Shown here: piece by piece, positions 34,168-43,523 of the stretch
Layout of the letters: each line of letters begins with the position of its first letter
Position numbering within the stretch: position 1 is the stretch's first letter
Assembly: GCF_003917135.1 (NCBI RefSeq)
Contig: NZ_RPDI01000004.1
Coordinates: forward strand, 88,495-152,494
Length of the DNA: 64,000 bases
Direction of reading: 5' to 3'
Source: Leucobacter chromiireducens
GTDB taxonomy: Bacteria > Actinomycetota > Actinomycetes > Actinomycetales > Microbacteriaceae
Notes under the pieces: generated by a model
What the model was told of the DNA's origin: nothing
What the model saw: the letters and a program-made list of their open reading frames with translations, nothing else
Databases searched by the model: none
Translations under genes and position numbers: made by a program

Positions 34168-37100
34168 ATGCGCACCAGAGTAACGGCCGTTCTTGTCGCC
34201 CAGCAGGGCGGCGAGTGGCTCGACCAGACCATCGCCGGCATCGCGGCGCAATCGGTTGCGCCCGCGGCCATCATCGCCGTGAACAACGGCGGCTCGGACA
34301 GCGTGGGATCGCAGCTGCTCGCGAGCGGCGCCGAGCGCGTCATCGGCCTCGGGAGCCGCGTCTCCTTCGGGCAGGCCGTTGCGCACGGCGTGCAGGCGGC
34401 CGCGCCGGCACCCGAGAGCGACGTCACCGAGTGGTTCTGGCTGCTCAGCGAGGACTCGTGCCCCGAGCCGGAGGCGCTCGCGCTCATCCTGCGCGCGGTG
34501 CAGCGCGCGCCCTCCGTCGCGGTCGCGGGCCCCAAGCTCGTCGACTGGGATCGGCCCGAGCGCATCATCGAGCTCGGGCAGAGTCTCACCCGATACGGCG
34601 CGCGCTGGACGCTGCGGCGCCAGGAGCTCGACCAGCAGCAGTACGACCACCTGCAGGACGTGCTCGGGGTTGGCCCCGTCGGCATGCTCGTGCGCCGCGA
34701 CGTGTGGGAGCAGCTCGGCGGCTTTGATCCCGCGCTGCCCGTCTACGACGACGGCCTCGACTTCTGTGTGCGCGCGCGTCTCGCCGGGCACCGCGTCGAG
34801 GTGGCGCCCGAGTCCCGCGTGCGCTTCGCGCAGAGCGGCGTCGCCGGCCCCCGCATCGACCGAAAGCGCTCCGTGCTGCGCCAGGCGCACCGCCAGGCCC
34901 GCACCGCGCACCTGCACCGCAGGATCGCGTACGCGCGCGCGCCGCTCGCGCTCCTCGCCTGGCTCGGCCTCCCCGTGTTCGCCGTCCTGCGGGTGCTGTG
35001 GGCGCTCATCAGGGAACAGCCGGGCAACATGCTCGGCGAGTTCCTCGCAGCGTTCAGCGTATTCTTCCGCCCGCACGCGATCATCGCCTCGCGGAAGCGC
35101 ATCAGGCAGAACAACAGCGCCGGGTGGGCGGCCATTCGCTCGCTGCGCATCGACCCGAAGAGCGTGCGCACCGCGCGCATGATCGACCGCGAGGCGATCC
35201 TCGCGAGCACCGGCATGCAGCGGCGCGAGCTGCACTTCATCTCCTCGGGCGGCCTCGCCGTGCTCGTCGCAGCGCTCGTCGCCGCGGTGGCGCTCACCTG
35301 GTGGGCCGTCCCGCAGCTCAGCCTCGCCGGCGGCGGACTCGCGCCGCTCAGCTCGCTCGACCAGCTGTGGTGGAACACCCGCTCGCTCGACGGCGTGCCG
35401 GCCGACCCGTTCACCTGGGTGCTCGCGATCCTCGGCACCGTGACCTTCTGGAACCCGTCGCACGCGATCGTGCTGCTCATCATCGCGGCGATCCCGCTCA
35501 CGGCGCTCGGCGCTTGGATCTGGGCCGCGCAGCTGACCGAGTCGAAGGCGGGTCGCGCCCTCACCGCACTGGGCTTCGCGCTCAGCCCGGTACTGCTCGG
35601 CTCGCTCGACGCCGGCCGCCTGCCGACGCTCATCCTCACCATCACCCTGCCGTGGCTGCTGCTCGCCGCCACGCGCTGCCGGGAGTCGTGGAGCTGGGCC
35701 GGCACCGCCTCGCTGCTCGCCGGCGTCGCGCTCGCTGCCGCCCCGGTGCTGATCCCCGCGGCGGCGCTGCTCCTCGTCGTTGGCCTGTTCACCACGCTCC
35801 GCGGCGCGGCGCGCGTGCTCACCACCGCGCTCGTGCCGCTCGTGCTGTTCGCCCCGAAGATCGTGGTGAGCGTCACCAGCGGCAGGCCGCTCGACGTGCT
35901 GCTCGATCCGGGCATTGTGCTGCCGTTCGAGCCGGCAACTCCCTGGCACATGCTGCTCGGGTTCCCCGAGTTCGGCCTCGCCGGCTGGGGTGGCATCCTC
36001 GAGGCGATCGGGCTGGGCGGCCCGCCAGCGACGCTCCTCGTCGGCATCCTCATGCTGCCGATCGCGCTCCTCGCGGTGCTCGGCCTCTTCACCGGACGTG
36101 TCGCAGTCACCCTGTTCAGTGCCCTGTTCGGCGGGCTCGGCATGGTCACCGCCCTCGGCGCGGCCCAGCTGCAGCTCACGGTCGTCGGTGACACGAGCGT
36201 CGCGCTGTGGACCGGGTCCGGTCTCGCGGTGTACTGGCTCGCCGTGCTGAGCCTCGCCGCGGTTGGCGCGTCGACGCTGCGCAAGGGCGCCGCCCCGGTC
36301 GTCGCTGTTGCCCTGGTCACGGCGATCCTCGCGGTGGTGCCGGTGAGCTCGCAGCTCTTCCTCGGACGCGTGCCCTTCGGGGCTGCCGCCTCGCAGATGC
36401 CGGCGCTCGTGCAGGCCGCTGGCGAGACGCAGCCGGGCGTCCGCACGCTCGTCATCACCGCGGAGGCGTCGCACGCGGTGCGGACGCAGGTGGTCACCGG
36501 ACCAGGGGTGCGCCTCGATCAGGTGCGCAGCGTGGATCACGTGCCAGAGGTGGGCGACGCGGACCGCGAGATCGCCGGCCTCGTCGGTGGCCTCGCGAGC
36601 GCCGGCGGCCCGGACCTCACCGCGGCGCTGCGCGAGGCCGGGGTCGGCTTCGTGCTGCTGCCGAGCGCGGGCAGCGACGTGGAGCGCGCGGAGCTGCAGC
36701 GACTCTTCGATCAGCACCCGGCGCTTGTGAACGCCGGCCAGACCGAGCAGGGCCTGCTCTGGCGGGTGGCGGAGCCCGAGACCGAGCAGGTCGAGCCGGG
36801 CGACGCCGCGGAGAACGTCGGCGGGTCGACCCTGACCGGCAGCACGATCTGGGTGGTGCAGCTCATCGTGCTCCTCGGCGTGCTGCTGCTCGCCCTCCCG
36901 ACTGGCGAGGTGACCTACCGGCCGGAGCGGCGCAAGCGGCCGAAGCGGAGGAAGCGCGGCGGCACCGAGGTGACCGTGACGCCGGTGCCGCAGTCAGAGG
37001 CCGAGGCGGAGGTGCCGGAGGCTGAGGCGGAGGTGCCGGAGGCTGTAGTGCCTGAGGGTGAGGCTGAGGCTGAGGCTGAGGGCGAGGCCGAGGCGCCGGA

Positions 37101-37347
37101 GGCCGAGACGGCGGCTGAGCCGGAGCCGGAGGCAGCGGCCGAACCGGTGCCCGGCGTCGATCCCGAGCCCGAGGGTGCGGACGTGGCCGAGCCTGAGCCA
37201 GGCACGGATCCCCAGCTCGACACCGACCCCGAGCCCGGCCCGGATCCCGAGCCCGGCCCGGATCCCGATCCCGAGCCAGGCACCGATCCCGATCCCGATC
37301 CCGATTCCACCCCGGGCGCCGAGCCAACGACTGGAGACGCACGATGA
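34168..37347 (+). CDS. GT2-family glycosyltransferase fused to a polytopic membrane domain
   Basis: A 1059-residue protein. Residues 1-~250 are a GT-A fold GT2 domain (VTAVLVAQQGGEWLDQTIAG, the acidic motif LSEDSCPEP, later GFDPALPVYDDGLDFCVRARL). Residues ~260-~940 carry ten or more membrane helices with large loops, as in the actinobacterial proteins encoded near whiB2. The last ~115 residues after a basic RRKRPKRRKRGG are a highly acidic tail of Glu/Ala/Pro and DPEPGPDP repeats. Substrate is unknown; a role in cell-wall polysaccharide assembly is inferred from context. It overlaps the DUF5719 gene by 4 bp. Confidence 0.85.
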   Translation: MRTRVTAVLVAQQGGEWLDQTIAGIAAQSVAPAAIIAVNNGGSDSVGSQLLASGAERVIGLGSRVSFGQAVAHGVQAAAPAPESDVTEWFWLLSEDSCPEPEALALILRAVQRAPSVAVAGPKLVDWDRPERIIELGQSLTRYGARWTLRRQELDQQQYDHLQDVLGVGPVGMLVRRDVWEQLGGFDPALPVYDDGLDFCVRARLAGHRVEVAPESRVRFAQSGVAGPRIDRKRSVLRQAHRQARTAHLHRRIAYARAPLALLAWLGLPVFAVLRVLWALIREQPGNMLGEFLAAFSVFFRPHAIIASRKRIRQNNSAGWAAIRSLRIDPKSVRTARMIDREAILASTGMQRRELHFISSGGLAVLVAALVAAVALTWWAVPQLSLAGGGLAPLSSLDQLWWNTRSLDGVPADPFTWVLAILGTVTFWNPSHAIVLLIIAAIPLTALGAWIWAAQLTESKAGRALTALGFALSPVLLGSLDAGRLPTLILTITLPWLLLAATRCRESWSWAGTASLLAGVALAAAPVLIPAAALLLVVGLFTTLRGAARVLTTALVPLVLFAPKIVVSVTSGRPLDVLLDPGIVLPFEPATPWHMLLGFPEFGLAGWGGILEAIGLGGPPATLLVGILMLPIALLAVLGLFTGRVAVTLFSALFGGLGMVTALGAAQLQLTVVGDTSVALWTGSGLAVYWLAVLSLAAVGASTLRKGAAPVVAVALVTAILAVVPVSSQLFLGRVPFGAAASQMPALVQAAGETQPGVRTLVITAEASHAVRTQVVTGPGVRLDQVRSVDHVPEVGDADREIAGLVGGLASAGGPDLTAALREAGVGFVLLPSAGSDVERAELQRLFDQHPALVNAGQTEQGLLWRVAEPETEQVEPGDAAENVGGSTLTGSTIWVVQLIVLLGVLLLALPTGEVTYRPERRKRPKRRKRGGTEVTVTPVPQSEAEAEVPEAEAEVPEAVVPEGEAEAEAEGEAEAPEAETAAEPEPEAAAEPVPGVDPEPEGADVAEPEPGTDPQLDTDPEPGPDPEPGPDPDPEPGTDPDPDPDSTPGAEPTTGDAR
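36995..37330. repeat. Acidic-tail coding repeats in the glycosyltransferase gene
   Basis: Includes a near-perfect 21-bp direct repeat around 37001-37041 (GAGGCGGAGGTGCCGGAG core), GAGGCT runs near 37060, and 18-bp GAGCCCGGCCCGGATCCC units around 37230-37265. All units are multiples of 3, so length can change without frameshift. Confidence 0.75.
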
Positions 37348-38741
37348 GCGACCGCACACGCATGCTGCGCGGCGGCGCCCGCGCGCTCACCGGCCTACTC
37401 GTGATCGCCGCGGCCGGGGCCGCCGTCGTGGCGGTCGGCAGCCTGACGCTGCCCGAGGTGACCCGCGCGCCGCAGCCCATCGTGGTCGACACGACGCAGA
37501 ACACGAACCGCACCCTCGTGTGCGCCGGCGCATTCTCGGTGCTGGGTGCCGACGAGGAGCGGCCCGGCGCGGCGATCCCCGTCGGGTCCCCCGCAGTGAC
37601 GGTCGCCGGCGAGGCCGCCGGCACCGCGAGCCTCGACCGCGCCGAGGGCGGCAAGGGCCTCCCCGCGGTGATCTCCGCGCCCATCGCCGAGCCGCTCGCC
37701 GCGGCGCAGCTGCAGTCCGTGCGCGGCGATCAGCTGCGCGGGGCCACCGCGAGCGCGTGCGCCGAGCCCCTGAACGAGCAGTGGCTGCTCGGCGGCGGGA
37801 GCAACCTCGGCGTCTCGACGACGCTCAGCCTCGGCAACCCGGGTGGCGTCCCCGCCACGGTCGAGATCTCCGTCTACGACGAGAACGGGGCCGTCGACGC
37901 GGCCCAGAGCGCGGGCGTGCTCATCGCGCCAGGCACCGAGCAGACGGTCTCGCTGAACGGCTACGCGCCGGATCGCGAGCGCTTCGCCGTGCGCGTGGTG
38001 AGCACCGGCGCGCCGGTGACCGCGAGCATGGGGATCGCGCACCGCTTCGGGCTCGAGGCGTACGGGGTGTCCTCGGTCGGCCGCCAGGTGGAGCCGGCGA
38101 CGCGGCTCGTGATCCCTGGCGTCGCCAACGAGAGCGACCACGAGCGCGGCCCGAGCGACTCCGGAGAGGGCGACGACTACCCCGTGCTGATCCGGGCATT
38201 CGCGCCCGGGGGCAGCGAGACGACGGTGCGCGCACGCGCGATCGACGCCAACGGCGGCAGCACCGAGCTGGGTGAGCTGTCGCTCGCGCCCGGCGCGGTG
38301 GGCGAGCTGAGCCTCAAGACCTGGCCGACGAGCGCGAACGCCGTGGTGATCGAGGCCGACGCGCCCGTGCTCGCGAGCGTGCTCGGCTCGGCGACGAAGG
38401 GCAGCGAGCACGACTACGAGTGGTTTGTGCCGGCACCCGAGATGGCGGCGGGGGAGCCGGTCGCAGCGGCCGTCGTCCCCGGCGGCAAGCTCGTGCTCGT
38501 GAACTCCGGCGTCGCTGCGGCGAGCGTCGAGGTGCGCGCCGCCGACGGCAAGGCCAAGCCCCGAACGGTGAGCGTTCCGGCCGGCGCCGCGGTCACGGTG
38601 TCCGCACCGGCGAACGCCGTGCTCGAGTCCTCTGCGCCGATCACCGCGGGTGTGCGGTATCTGAAGGATGCGGACATCGCCGCGTACCCGGTGATCGCGC
38701 CGGATCCGCGCGCCGGGGAACTGACCGTCTTCACCCGCTAG
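37344..38741 (+). CDS. DUF5719 family secreted/anchored protein
   Basis: A 465-residue protein with one N-terminal membrane helix (about 12-35) and a long extracytoplasmic beta-rich part in which strands such as TLSLGNPGGVPATVEISVYDENG and KLVLVNSGVAAASVEVRAADG repeat, like stacked Ig-type modules. The family is found next to the GT2/membrane protein and whiB2 in actinobacteria and is presumed to work with that protein at the envelope. The start overlaps the preceding gene (ATGA). Confidence 0.8.
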   Translation: MSDRTRMLRGGARALTGLLVIAAAGAAVVAVGSLTLPEVTRAPQPIVVDTTQNTNRTLVCAGAFSVLGADEERPGAAIPVGSPAVTVAGEAAGTASLDRAEGGKGLPAVISAPIAEPLAAAQLQSVRGDQLRGATASACAEPLNEQWLLGGGSNLGVSTTLSLGNPGGVPATVEISVYDENGAVDAAQSAGVLIAPGTEQTVSLNGYAPDRERFAVRVVSTGAPVTASMGIAHRFGLEAYGVSSVGRQVEPATRLVIPGVANESDHERGPSDSGEGDDYPVLIRAFAPGGSETTVRARAIDANGGSTELGELSLAPGAVGELSLKTWPTSANAVVIEADAPVLASVLGSATKGSEHDYEWFVPAPEMAAGEPVAAAVVPGGKLVLVNSGVAAASVEVRAADGKAKPRTVSVPAGAAVTVSAPANAVLESSAPITAGVRYLKDADIAAYPVIAPDPRAGELTVFTR

Positions 38742-38750
38742 CCGGGCACG

Positions 38751-38756
38751 TAGACT
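38751..38756 (+). promoter_or_regulatory. Leaderless -10 element of the zincin-like gene
   Basis: TAGACT is followed by 6 nt and the ATG at 38763. Confidence 0.5.
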
Positions 38757-38762
38757 GGGGGC

Positions 38763-39203
38763 ATGTTCGGTCGTCAGCGTTCCCAGCGTTCCCCGCGAAC
38801 CCGGGTGTCCAGGCGGCACGGGCGGCGGCCCATCCGCTCCGCGCTCGGCGGGCCCAACCTGCCGGATCCCGGCGGCAGGATCCCGCGCTTCGAGGCGGAC
38901 GCCCGGGGTGCGGTGCAGCTGCTGCAGCAGCACTTCCCCGAGGAGCTCACCGGGGTGCGCATCGGCTTCCAGACGGCGCCGAGCGACCGGGGCGAGAGCC
39001 GGCACCCGCTGCTCTACGCGATCGACCGGCCCTCGCGCACGATCATGCTCTTCCGCATGCCGATCCAGCGCGCCAGGGGGCTGCACGTCAACGACGATGA
39101 GCACCGCAGGTACTTCGTCGAGCACTGCGTGCACCTCGCCGTGTGCGAGTACCTGGGCCGCGAACCGTGGGAAGTGCTCCCCGGGAGATTCGATCACTAC
39201 TGA
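38763..39203 (+). CDS. Zincin-like metallopeptidase family protein with lost HExxH motif
   Basis: A 146-residue protein with an Arg-rich start and a C-terminal domain that resembles the small actinobacterial metallopeptidase family (PF06262-type) encoded near whiB2. The zinc-binding helix where HExxH is expected reads VEHCVHLAVCEYLG, so the catalytic Glu and proper His spacing are missing. It may be a non-catalytic member, or the family assignment may be wrong. It lies between DUF5719 and mtrA; a leaderless start is likely. Confidence 0.6.
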   Translation: MFGRQRSQRSPRTRVSRRHGRRPIRSALGGPNLPDPGGRIPRFEADARGAVQLLQQHFPEELTGVRIGFQTAPSDRGESRHPLLYAIDRPSRTIMLFRMPIQRARGLHVNDDEHRRYFVEHCVHLAVCEYLGREPWEVLPGRFDHY

Positions 39204-39297
39204 TCGCCCGGGCGCTCCGGAGCGCGCAAAGTGTCCAAGCTTGGCCTGATCCGGCGTTGAAAGGCTCGCGACACACGTAATCCTCGTCTTGGCCAGT

Positions 39298-39303
39298 CAT
39301 AAT
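39298..39303 (+). promoter_or_regulatory. Leaderless -10 element of mtrA
   Basis: CATAAT is followed by 6 nt (GGGACC) and the ATG at 39310. Confidence 0.45.
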
Positions 39304-39309
39304 GGGACC

Positions 39310-39993
39310 ATGAGTGCGCGCATCTTGGTGGTAGACGACGACCGGGCGCTTGCCGAAATGCTGGGCATGGTGCTGCAGGGCGAGGGCTTCGAGACCGAGT
39401 TCTCGGTCGACGGCGCCGAGGCCGTCGAGCGGTTCCGCGAGATGCGCCCCGATCTCGTGCTCCTCGACGTGATGCTGCCCGGCCTCGACGGCATCGAGGT
39501 CGCCGAGAAGATCCGCGCCGAGTCCGGGACCCCGATCATCATGCTCACCGCGCGCACCGACACCCGCGATGTCGTGCGCGGGCTCGAGGCCGGGGCAGAC
39601 GACTACGTCGTGAAGCCGTTCAACCCCGTTGAGCTCATCGCCCGCATCCGTGCGCGCCTGCGCGAGCCGCAGCAGGAGGCGACGGAGACGCTGCGCATCG
39701 GCGACCTGACGATCGACGTCGCCGCACACGAGGTGCGACGCGGCAGCCAGGTGATCCCGCTCACGCCGCTCGAGTTCGACCTGCTCGCGATCCTCGCGCG
39801 CAAGCCGCAGCAGGTGTTCACGCGCGAGGTGCTGCTCGAGAAGGTCTGGGGCTACCAGTACAAGGCGGACACCCGCCTCGTCAACGTGCACGTGCAGCGC
39901 CTGCGGGCGAAGATCGAGCAGGATCCGGATCGCCCCACCATCGTGACCACGGTTCGCGGCGTCGGCTATCGCGCCGGCTCCTCAGCGGAGTAG
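39310..39993 (+). CDS. mtrA: OmpR-family response regulator MtrA
   Basis: A 227-residue regulator. The receiver domain has DDD at 9-11, phosphoacceptor Asp53 (LVLLDVMLPG) and Lys in DDYVVKPFNP; the winged helix ends VTTVRGVGYRAG. MtrA controls cell-wall turnover and division genes and replication-linked processes. The ATG at 39310 fits the known MtrA N-terminus; an upstream in-frame ATG adds seven residues. mtrB and lpqB follow, the standard actinobacterial order. Confidence 0.96.
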   Translation: MSARILVVDDDRALAEMLGMVLQGEGFETEFSVDGAEAVERFREMRPDLVLLDVMLPGLDGIEVAEKIRAESGTPIIMLTARTDTRDVVRGLEAGADDYVVKPFNPVELIARIRARLREPQQEATETLRIGDLTIDVAAHEVRRGSQVIPLTPLEFDLLAILARKPQQVFTREVLLEKVWGYQYKADTRLVNVHVQRLRAKIEQDPDRPTIVTTVRGVGYRAGSSAE

Positions 39994-39997
39994 CCGA

Positions 39998-41695
39998 GTG
40001 AGCACCCGCCGCTCACGGCTGGGGCTCGCGCTCCGGCGCATGCACCTGCGCTGGGTACGGTTCTCGCAGCCGGTGCTCGGCCCGTTCCGTGCGCGCTGGC
40101 GGCGTTCGCTCATGGTGCGCACCATGACGATCACGGGCCTCGTGACCGGCTTCATGGTGCTCGTGGCCGGGGTGTTCATTCTCACGAGCATTGGCGGCGA
40201 CCTCTACTCCTCGCGCCGCGACCAGGCGCTGCAGGACTCCGCGCGTGCCACGCTCGCCGCGCAGCGCCTGATCGATGCCTCCGATGCCTCCGACGGCGGC
40301 TCGCTGTCGCTGCTCGCGGGGTCCGTGCGGCGCACCGTGCAGGACGCGTCGTCGAGCCAGCTGGTGTACCTGCGGCGGGAGCCGGGGCAGGCCCCCAACC
40401 CCGACGCGCCGCCCGCGATCACCTCGAAGAACCTGCTCATCGAGTCGGTCAGCCCGGAGCTCTCCGAGGCGGTCGCCTCCGGCACGGAGCCGCAGTACTA
40501 CCAGCCGGTCACCTTCGTTGAGGAGGACGGCACGAGCGCGCCGGGGATCCTCGTCGCCTCGCGCCTCGTGTTCCCCGCGGGGGCCGGCACCTACGACCTG
40601 TTTATCGGCTACAACCTGGGCGACACGCAGGGCACGCTGAGCTTCGTGCAGCGCACCCTGCTCATCACCGCGGCGGCGATGATGGCGTTCATCGGCATCC
40701 TGGTGTGGATCATGTCGCGCATCGTGTTCCGGCCGCTCCGCGCGGCAGCCGACACGAGCAGGCGGCTGGCGGCGGGCGAGAGCGACGCGCGCATGCCGCT
40801 GCAGAACGACGAGCACTTCGACGTGCTCTCCGAGGGCTTCAACGACATGGCCGACACCCTGCAGGCGCGTATCCAGGAGCTCGACCAGCTCTCCGAGATG
40901 CAGCAGCGCTTCGTGTCCGACGTGTCGCACGAGCTGCGCACACCCCTCACGACGATCCGGCTCGCGAGCCAGGTGATCCAGGGCAGCGCCGACGGCCTCG
41001 AGCCCGGGCAGCAGCGCGCGGTCGAGGTGCTCGGCACGCAGGTGGAGCGCTTTGAATCGCTGCTCGGCGACCTGCTCGAGATCTCGCGCTACGACGCCGG
41101 CCGCGTGACCCTCGAGACCGAGCCGACGAACCTCGTCGCGCTCGTCGGCGAGGTGGTGGACAGCCTGCGCGCGCTCTCGAAGAGCGAGATCGAGGTACGG
41201 GCGCTCGGCGGCTACGCGCCGGTCGAGGTGGACCCGCGCAGGATCAGGCGCATCGTCTCCAACCTGGTGGGCAACGCGATCGAGCACGGCGAGGAACGCC
41301 CGATCCACGTGACGATCGATTCGAACGCGTCGGCGATCTCCGTGACCGTGCGCGACTGGGGGATCGGCATGTCCGCGGAGGCCACCGAGCACGTGTTCGA
41401 CCGGTTCTGGCGGGCCGACCCGTCGCGCAAGCGCACGCTCGGGGGCACCGGCTTGGGGCTCGCGATCGCGCAGGAGGACGCCGCAGTGCACGGCGGCCTG
41501 CTCGACGCGTGGTCGCGGCTCGGCGAGGGATCGAACTTCCGGCTGACCCTGCCGCGCGGCGAGCACGTGACCAGCTTCGTCGCGCCGCTGCCGCTCGTCC
41601 CCGAGGGCGCCGCAGGCGCGGAGGGCGAGCTCGGGAAGACCGGCGGGTGGCTGCGGCGGCCTGGCCGCCGCATTCGGAAGGACAAGCGCCGATGA
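39998..41695 (+). CDS. mtrB: Sensor histidine kinase MtrB
   Basis: A 565-residue kinase: TM near 45-70, an extracytoplasmic region of ~150 residues, TM near 220-245, a HAMP domain (RPLRAAADTSRRLAAGE), HisKA with the phospho-His in FVSDVSHELRTPLTTIRLA and HATPase boxes (NLVGNAIEHGE, RDWGIGM, GGTGLGLAIAQ), ending in a basic Arg/Lys tail. It phosphorylates MtrA. It starts with GTG 4 nt after the mtrA stop and overlaps lpqB by ATGA. Confidence 0.96.
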   Translation: MSTRRSRLGLALRRMHLRWVRFSQPVLGPFRARWRRSLMVRTMTITGLVTGFMVLVAGVFILTSIGGDLYSSRRDQALQDSARATLAAQRLIDASDASDGGSLSLLAGSVRRTVQDASSSQLVYLRREPGQAPNPDAPPAITSKNLLIESVSPELSEAVASGTEPQYYQPVTFVEEDGTSAPGILVASRLVFPAGAGTYDLFIGYNLGDTQGTLSFVQRTLLITAAAMMAFIGILVWIMSRIVFRPLRAAADTSRRLAAGESDARMPLQNDEHFDVLSEGFNDMADTLQARIQELDQLSEMQQRFVSDVSHELRTPLTTIRLASQVIQGSADGLEPGQQRAVEVLGTQVERFESLLGDLLEISRYDAGRVTLETEPTNLVALVGEVVDSLRALSKSEIEVRALGGYAPVEVDPRRIRRIVSNLVGNAIEHGEERPIHVTIDSNASAISVTVRDWGIGMSAEATEHVFDRFWRADPSRKRTLGGTGLGLAIAQEDAAVHGGLLDAWSRLGEGSNFRLTLPRGEHVTSFVAPLPLVPEGAAGAEGELGKTGGWLRRPGRRIRKDKRR

Positions 41696-43416
41696 TCAGG
41701 AACTGGAGTCTCGGCGGCGGGCGGAGCGGCGCGCGGCGCGGCGGGGTGCGCGGGGTACGCACGGTGCGCGGGGTGCTCGGCACCGCCGCGGCGCTCCTGC
41801 TCGCCGGCTGCGTGGCGATCCCGACGGCCGGGCCCGTTGAGGTGGGGCTGTCCGACCTGAAGCAGGCCGACCAGGTCTACCAGTACAAGCCGCCTGGGCC
41901 GGTGGCCGGGGCGAGCCAGGAGGACCTCGTGCGCGGCTTCGTGCTCGCGGCCACCTCCTCGGCGGACGAGTACGCGACGGCGCGCGAGTTCCTCACCACG
42001 AAGTACGCGAACCAGTGGGATCCGAACGCCGGGGTGCTGATCGACGGCGGCAGCCGGCCGTACCGGGCCGACGGCGACACCACCGGTGTGCTCTCGCTCG
42101 CCGTGTCCGCGAAGGTGGACGCCGCCGGCGAGATGCTGCCCGTTGGGCCGGGTCCCAGCCTCGAGATGCGATTCGAGTTCGAGCGCGTCGGCGCGGAGTG
42201 GCGCATCTCCTCCGCGCCGAACGGGATCATCCTCGACTCCACCATGTTCTCCACGATCTGGTCGCCGCACCAGCTGTACTACATCGGCGCGGGCAACCTG
42301 CTCGTCCCTGAGACGCGGTGGTTCCTCACCCGGAGCTCCCTCACCACCGAGATCATCGGCGCGCTGCTCGAGGGCCCAAGCGAGGGCATGCGCGAGGTGC
42401 TGCGCAGCGGCTTCCCCTCGGGCACCGCGCTCGCGAAGAGCTCGGTTCCCGTCGTCGACGGCTCCGCGCGAATCGACCTGACCAACCAGCTCATGCAGGC
42501 GCAGCCCGCGGCGCTCGCCGAGCTGCGGCAGCAGATCAAGTCCAGCCTGCAGACCGTGCCGGGAGTCACCGGCTTCGAGCTGCTCGTCGACGGCACGCCG
42601 CTCCGCGACAACGTCGGCGACGAGGCGAACGCCCCGCGCATGGTCAGCGTGCCGAGCACGCCTGCGGTGATGATCGACGATCAGTTCGGCTCGCTCGTGG
42701 CGGGAGAGCTGACGGAAACGCCACGATTCGGGCCGCTCATTCACGAGCTGGATCCGAACGCGGTGACCCTCGCCCTCGACGAGAGCGCCGCGGCAGTGCG
42801 GCACCCTGGCGGCGTGAGCCGTGTCGACGAGAACGGAGCGGCCCTGATCGACACCCGTGCGCGGCTGCTCGATCCGAGCATCGACCCGCTCGGGTATGTG
42901 TGGACCGCCTCCGCCGCGAACCCGGAGCAGCTCCTCGCGACGAGTTCTGCCGGAGCTGCCGTGCAGATTGCTGCCCCGTGGCTCGCCGACCGCACCGTCG
43001 TCGCCGTGCGCGTGTCGCCCGATGGGAGCAGGATCGCCGCGCTCGTCGAGGACGGCGACGAGAGCGCGGTGCTCATGGCGGGGATCGTGCGCGACGCGAG
43101 CGGGGCACCGCTGCGCACCGCCCCTGAGGCGGAGACCGCGCTCTGGGTCTCCGGTGCGCCGCTCGATCTCGACTGGGTGGGGCAGCTCCGCTTCGCCGCG
43201 CTCACCCGGGTGGGCACCGCCGGGAAGATCACGCTCGGCGGGCTCGGCGCGATCACCTCGGAGCAGACCTCGGTGCAGGGCGGCACGAAGCTGAGCGGCG
43301 GCGGGGGCAAGAACTACCTCCGCGTGCTGAGCTCCGACGGCTCGCTGTACGCCCCGCAGGGGAGCGGCTGGCAGCGGGTGGACGAGGACATCGAGATCCT
43401 CGCGAAGCGGGGCTGA
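41692..43416 (+). CDS. lpqB: Lipoprotein LpqB
   Basis: A 574-residue lipoprotein with a basic start and lipobox LLAGC (Cys40). The N-terminal half has the GerMN-type domain (QEDLVRGFVLAATSSADEYA, VRFLTRSSLTTEIIGALLEGPS-like region), and the C-terminal half is a beta-propeller-like domain. LpqB modulates the MtrAB system from outside the membrane. The start at 41692 overlaps the mtrB stop by 4 bp; a longer open frame inside mtrB is ignored. Confidence 0.94.
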   Translation: MIRNWSLGGGRSGARRGGVRGVRTVRGVLGTAAALLLAGCVAIPTAGPVEVGLSDLKQADQVYQYKPPGPVAGASQEDLVRGFVLAATSSADEYATAREFLTTKYANQWDPNAGVLIDGGSRPYRADGDTTGVLSLAVSAKVDAAGEMLPVGPGPSLEMRFEFERVGAEWRISSAPNGIILDSTMFSTIWSPHQLYYIGAGNLLVPETRWFLTRSSLTTEIIGALLEGPSEGMREVLRSGFPSGTALAKSSVPVVDGSARIDLTNQLMQAQPAALAELRQQIKSSLQTVPGVTGFELLVDGTPLRDNVGDEANAPRMVSVPSTPAVMIDDQFGSLVAGELTETPRFGPLIHELDPNAVTLALDESAAAVRHPGGVSRVDENGAALIDTRARLLDPSIDPLGYVWTASAANPEQLLATSSAGAAVQIAAPWLADRTVVAVRVSPDGSRIAALVEDGDESAVLMAGIVRDASGAPLRTAPEAETALWVSGAPLDLDWVGQLRFAALTRVGTAGKITLGGLGAITSEQTSVQGGTKLSGGGGKNYLRVLSSDGSLYAPQGSGWQRVDEDIEILAKRG

Positions 43417-43523
43417 GCGGGCGAGGCTCGCTCACAGGTCGGCATTCGCCGCGATCGGTGGCAGCGCGTCCACAGATCGGTTCCGCTCGGTGCTGGCGCC
43501 ACGCACTCCCGAACACTGGGGAG

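Noticed and set aside
33667..36717. A 1016-residue open frame on the minus strand
   Set aside because: Antisense to whiB2 and the glycosyltransferase gene, which have clear motifs; the translation is charged low complexity.
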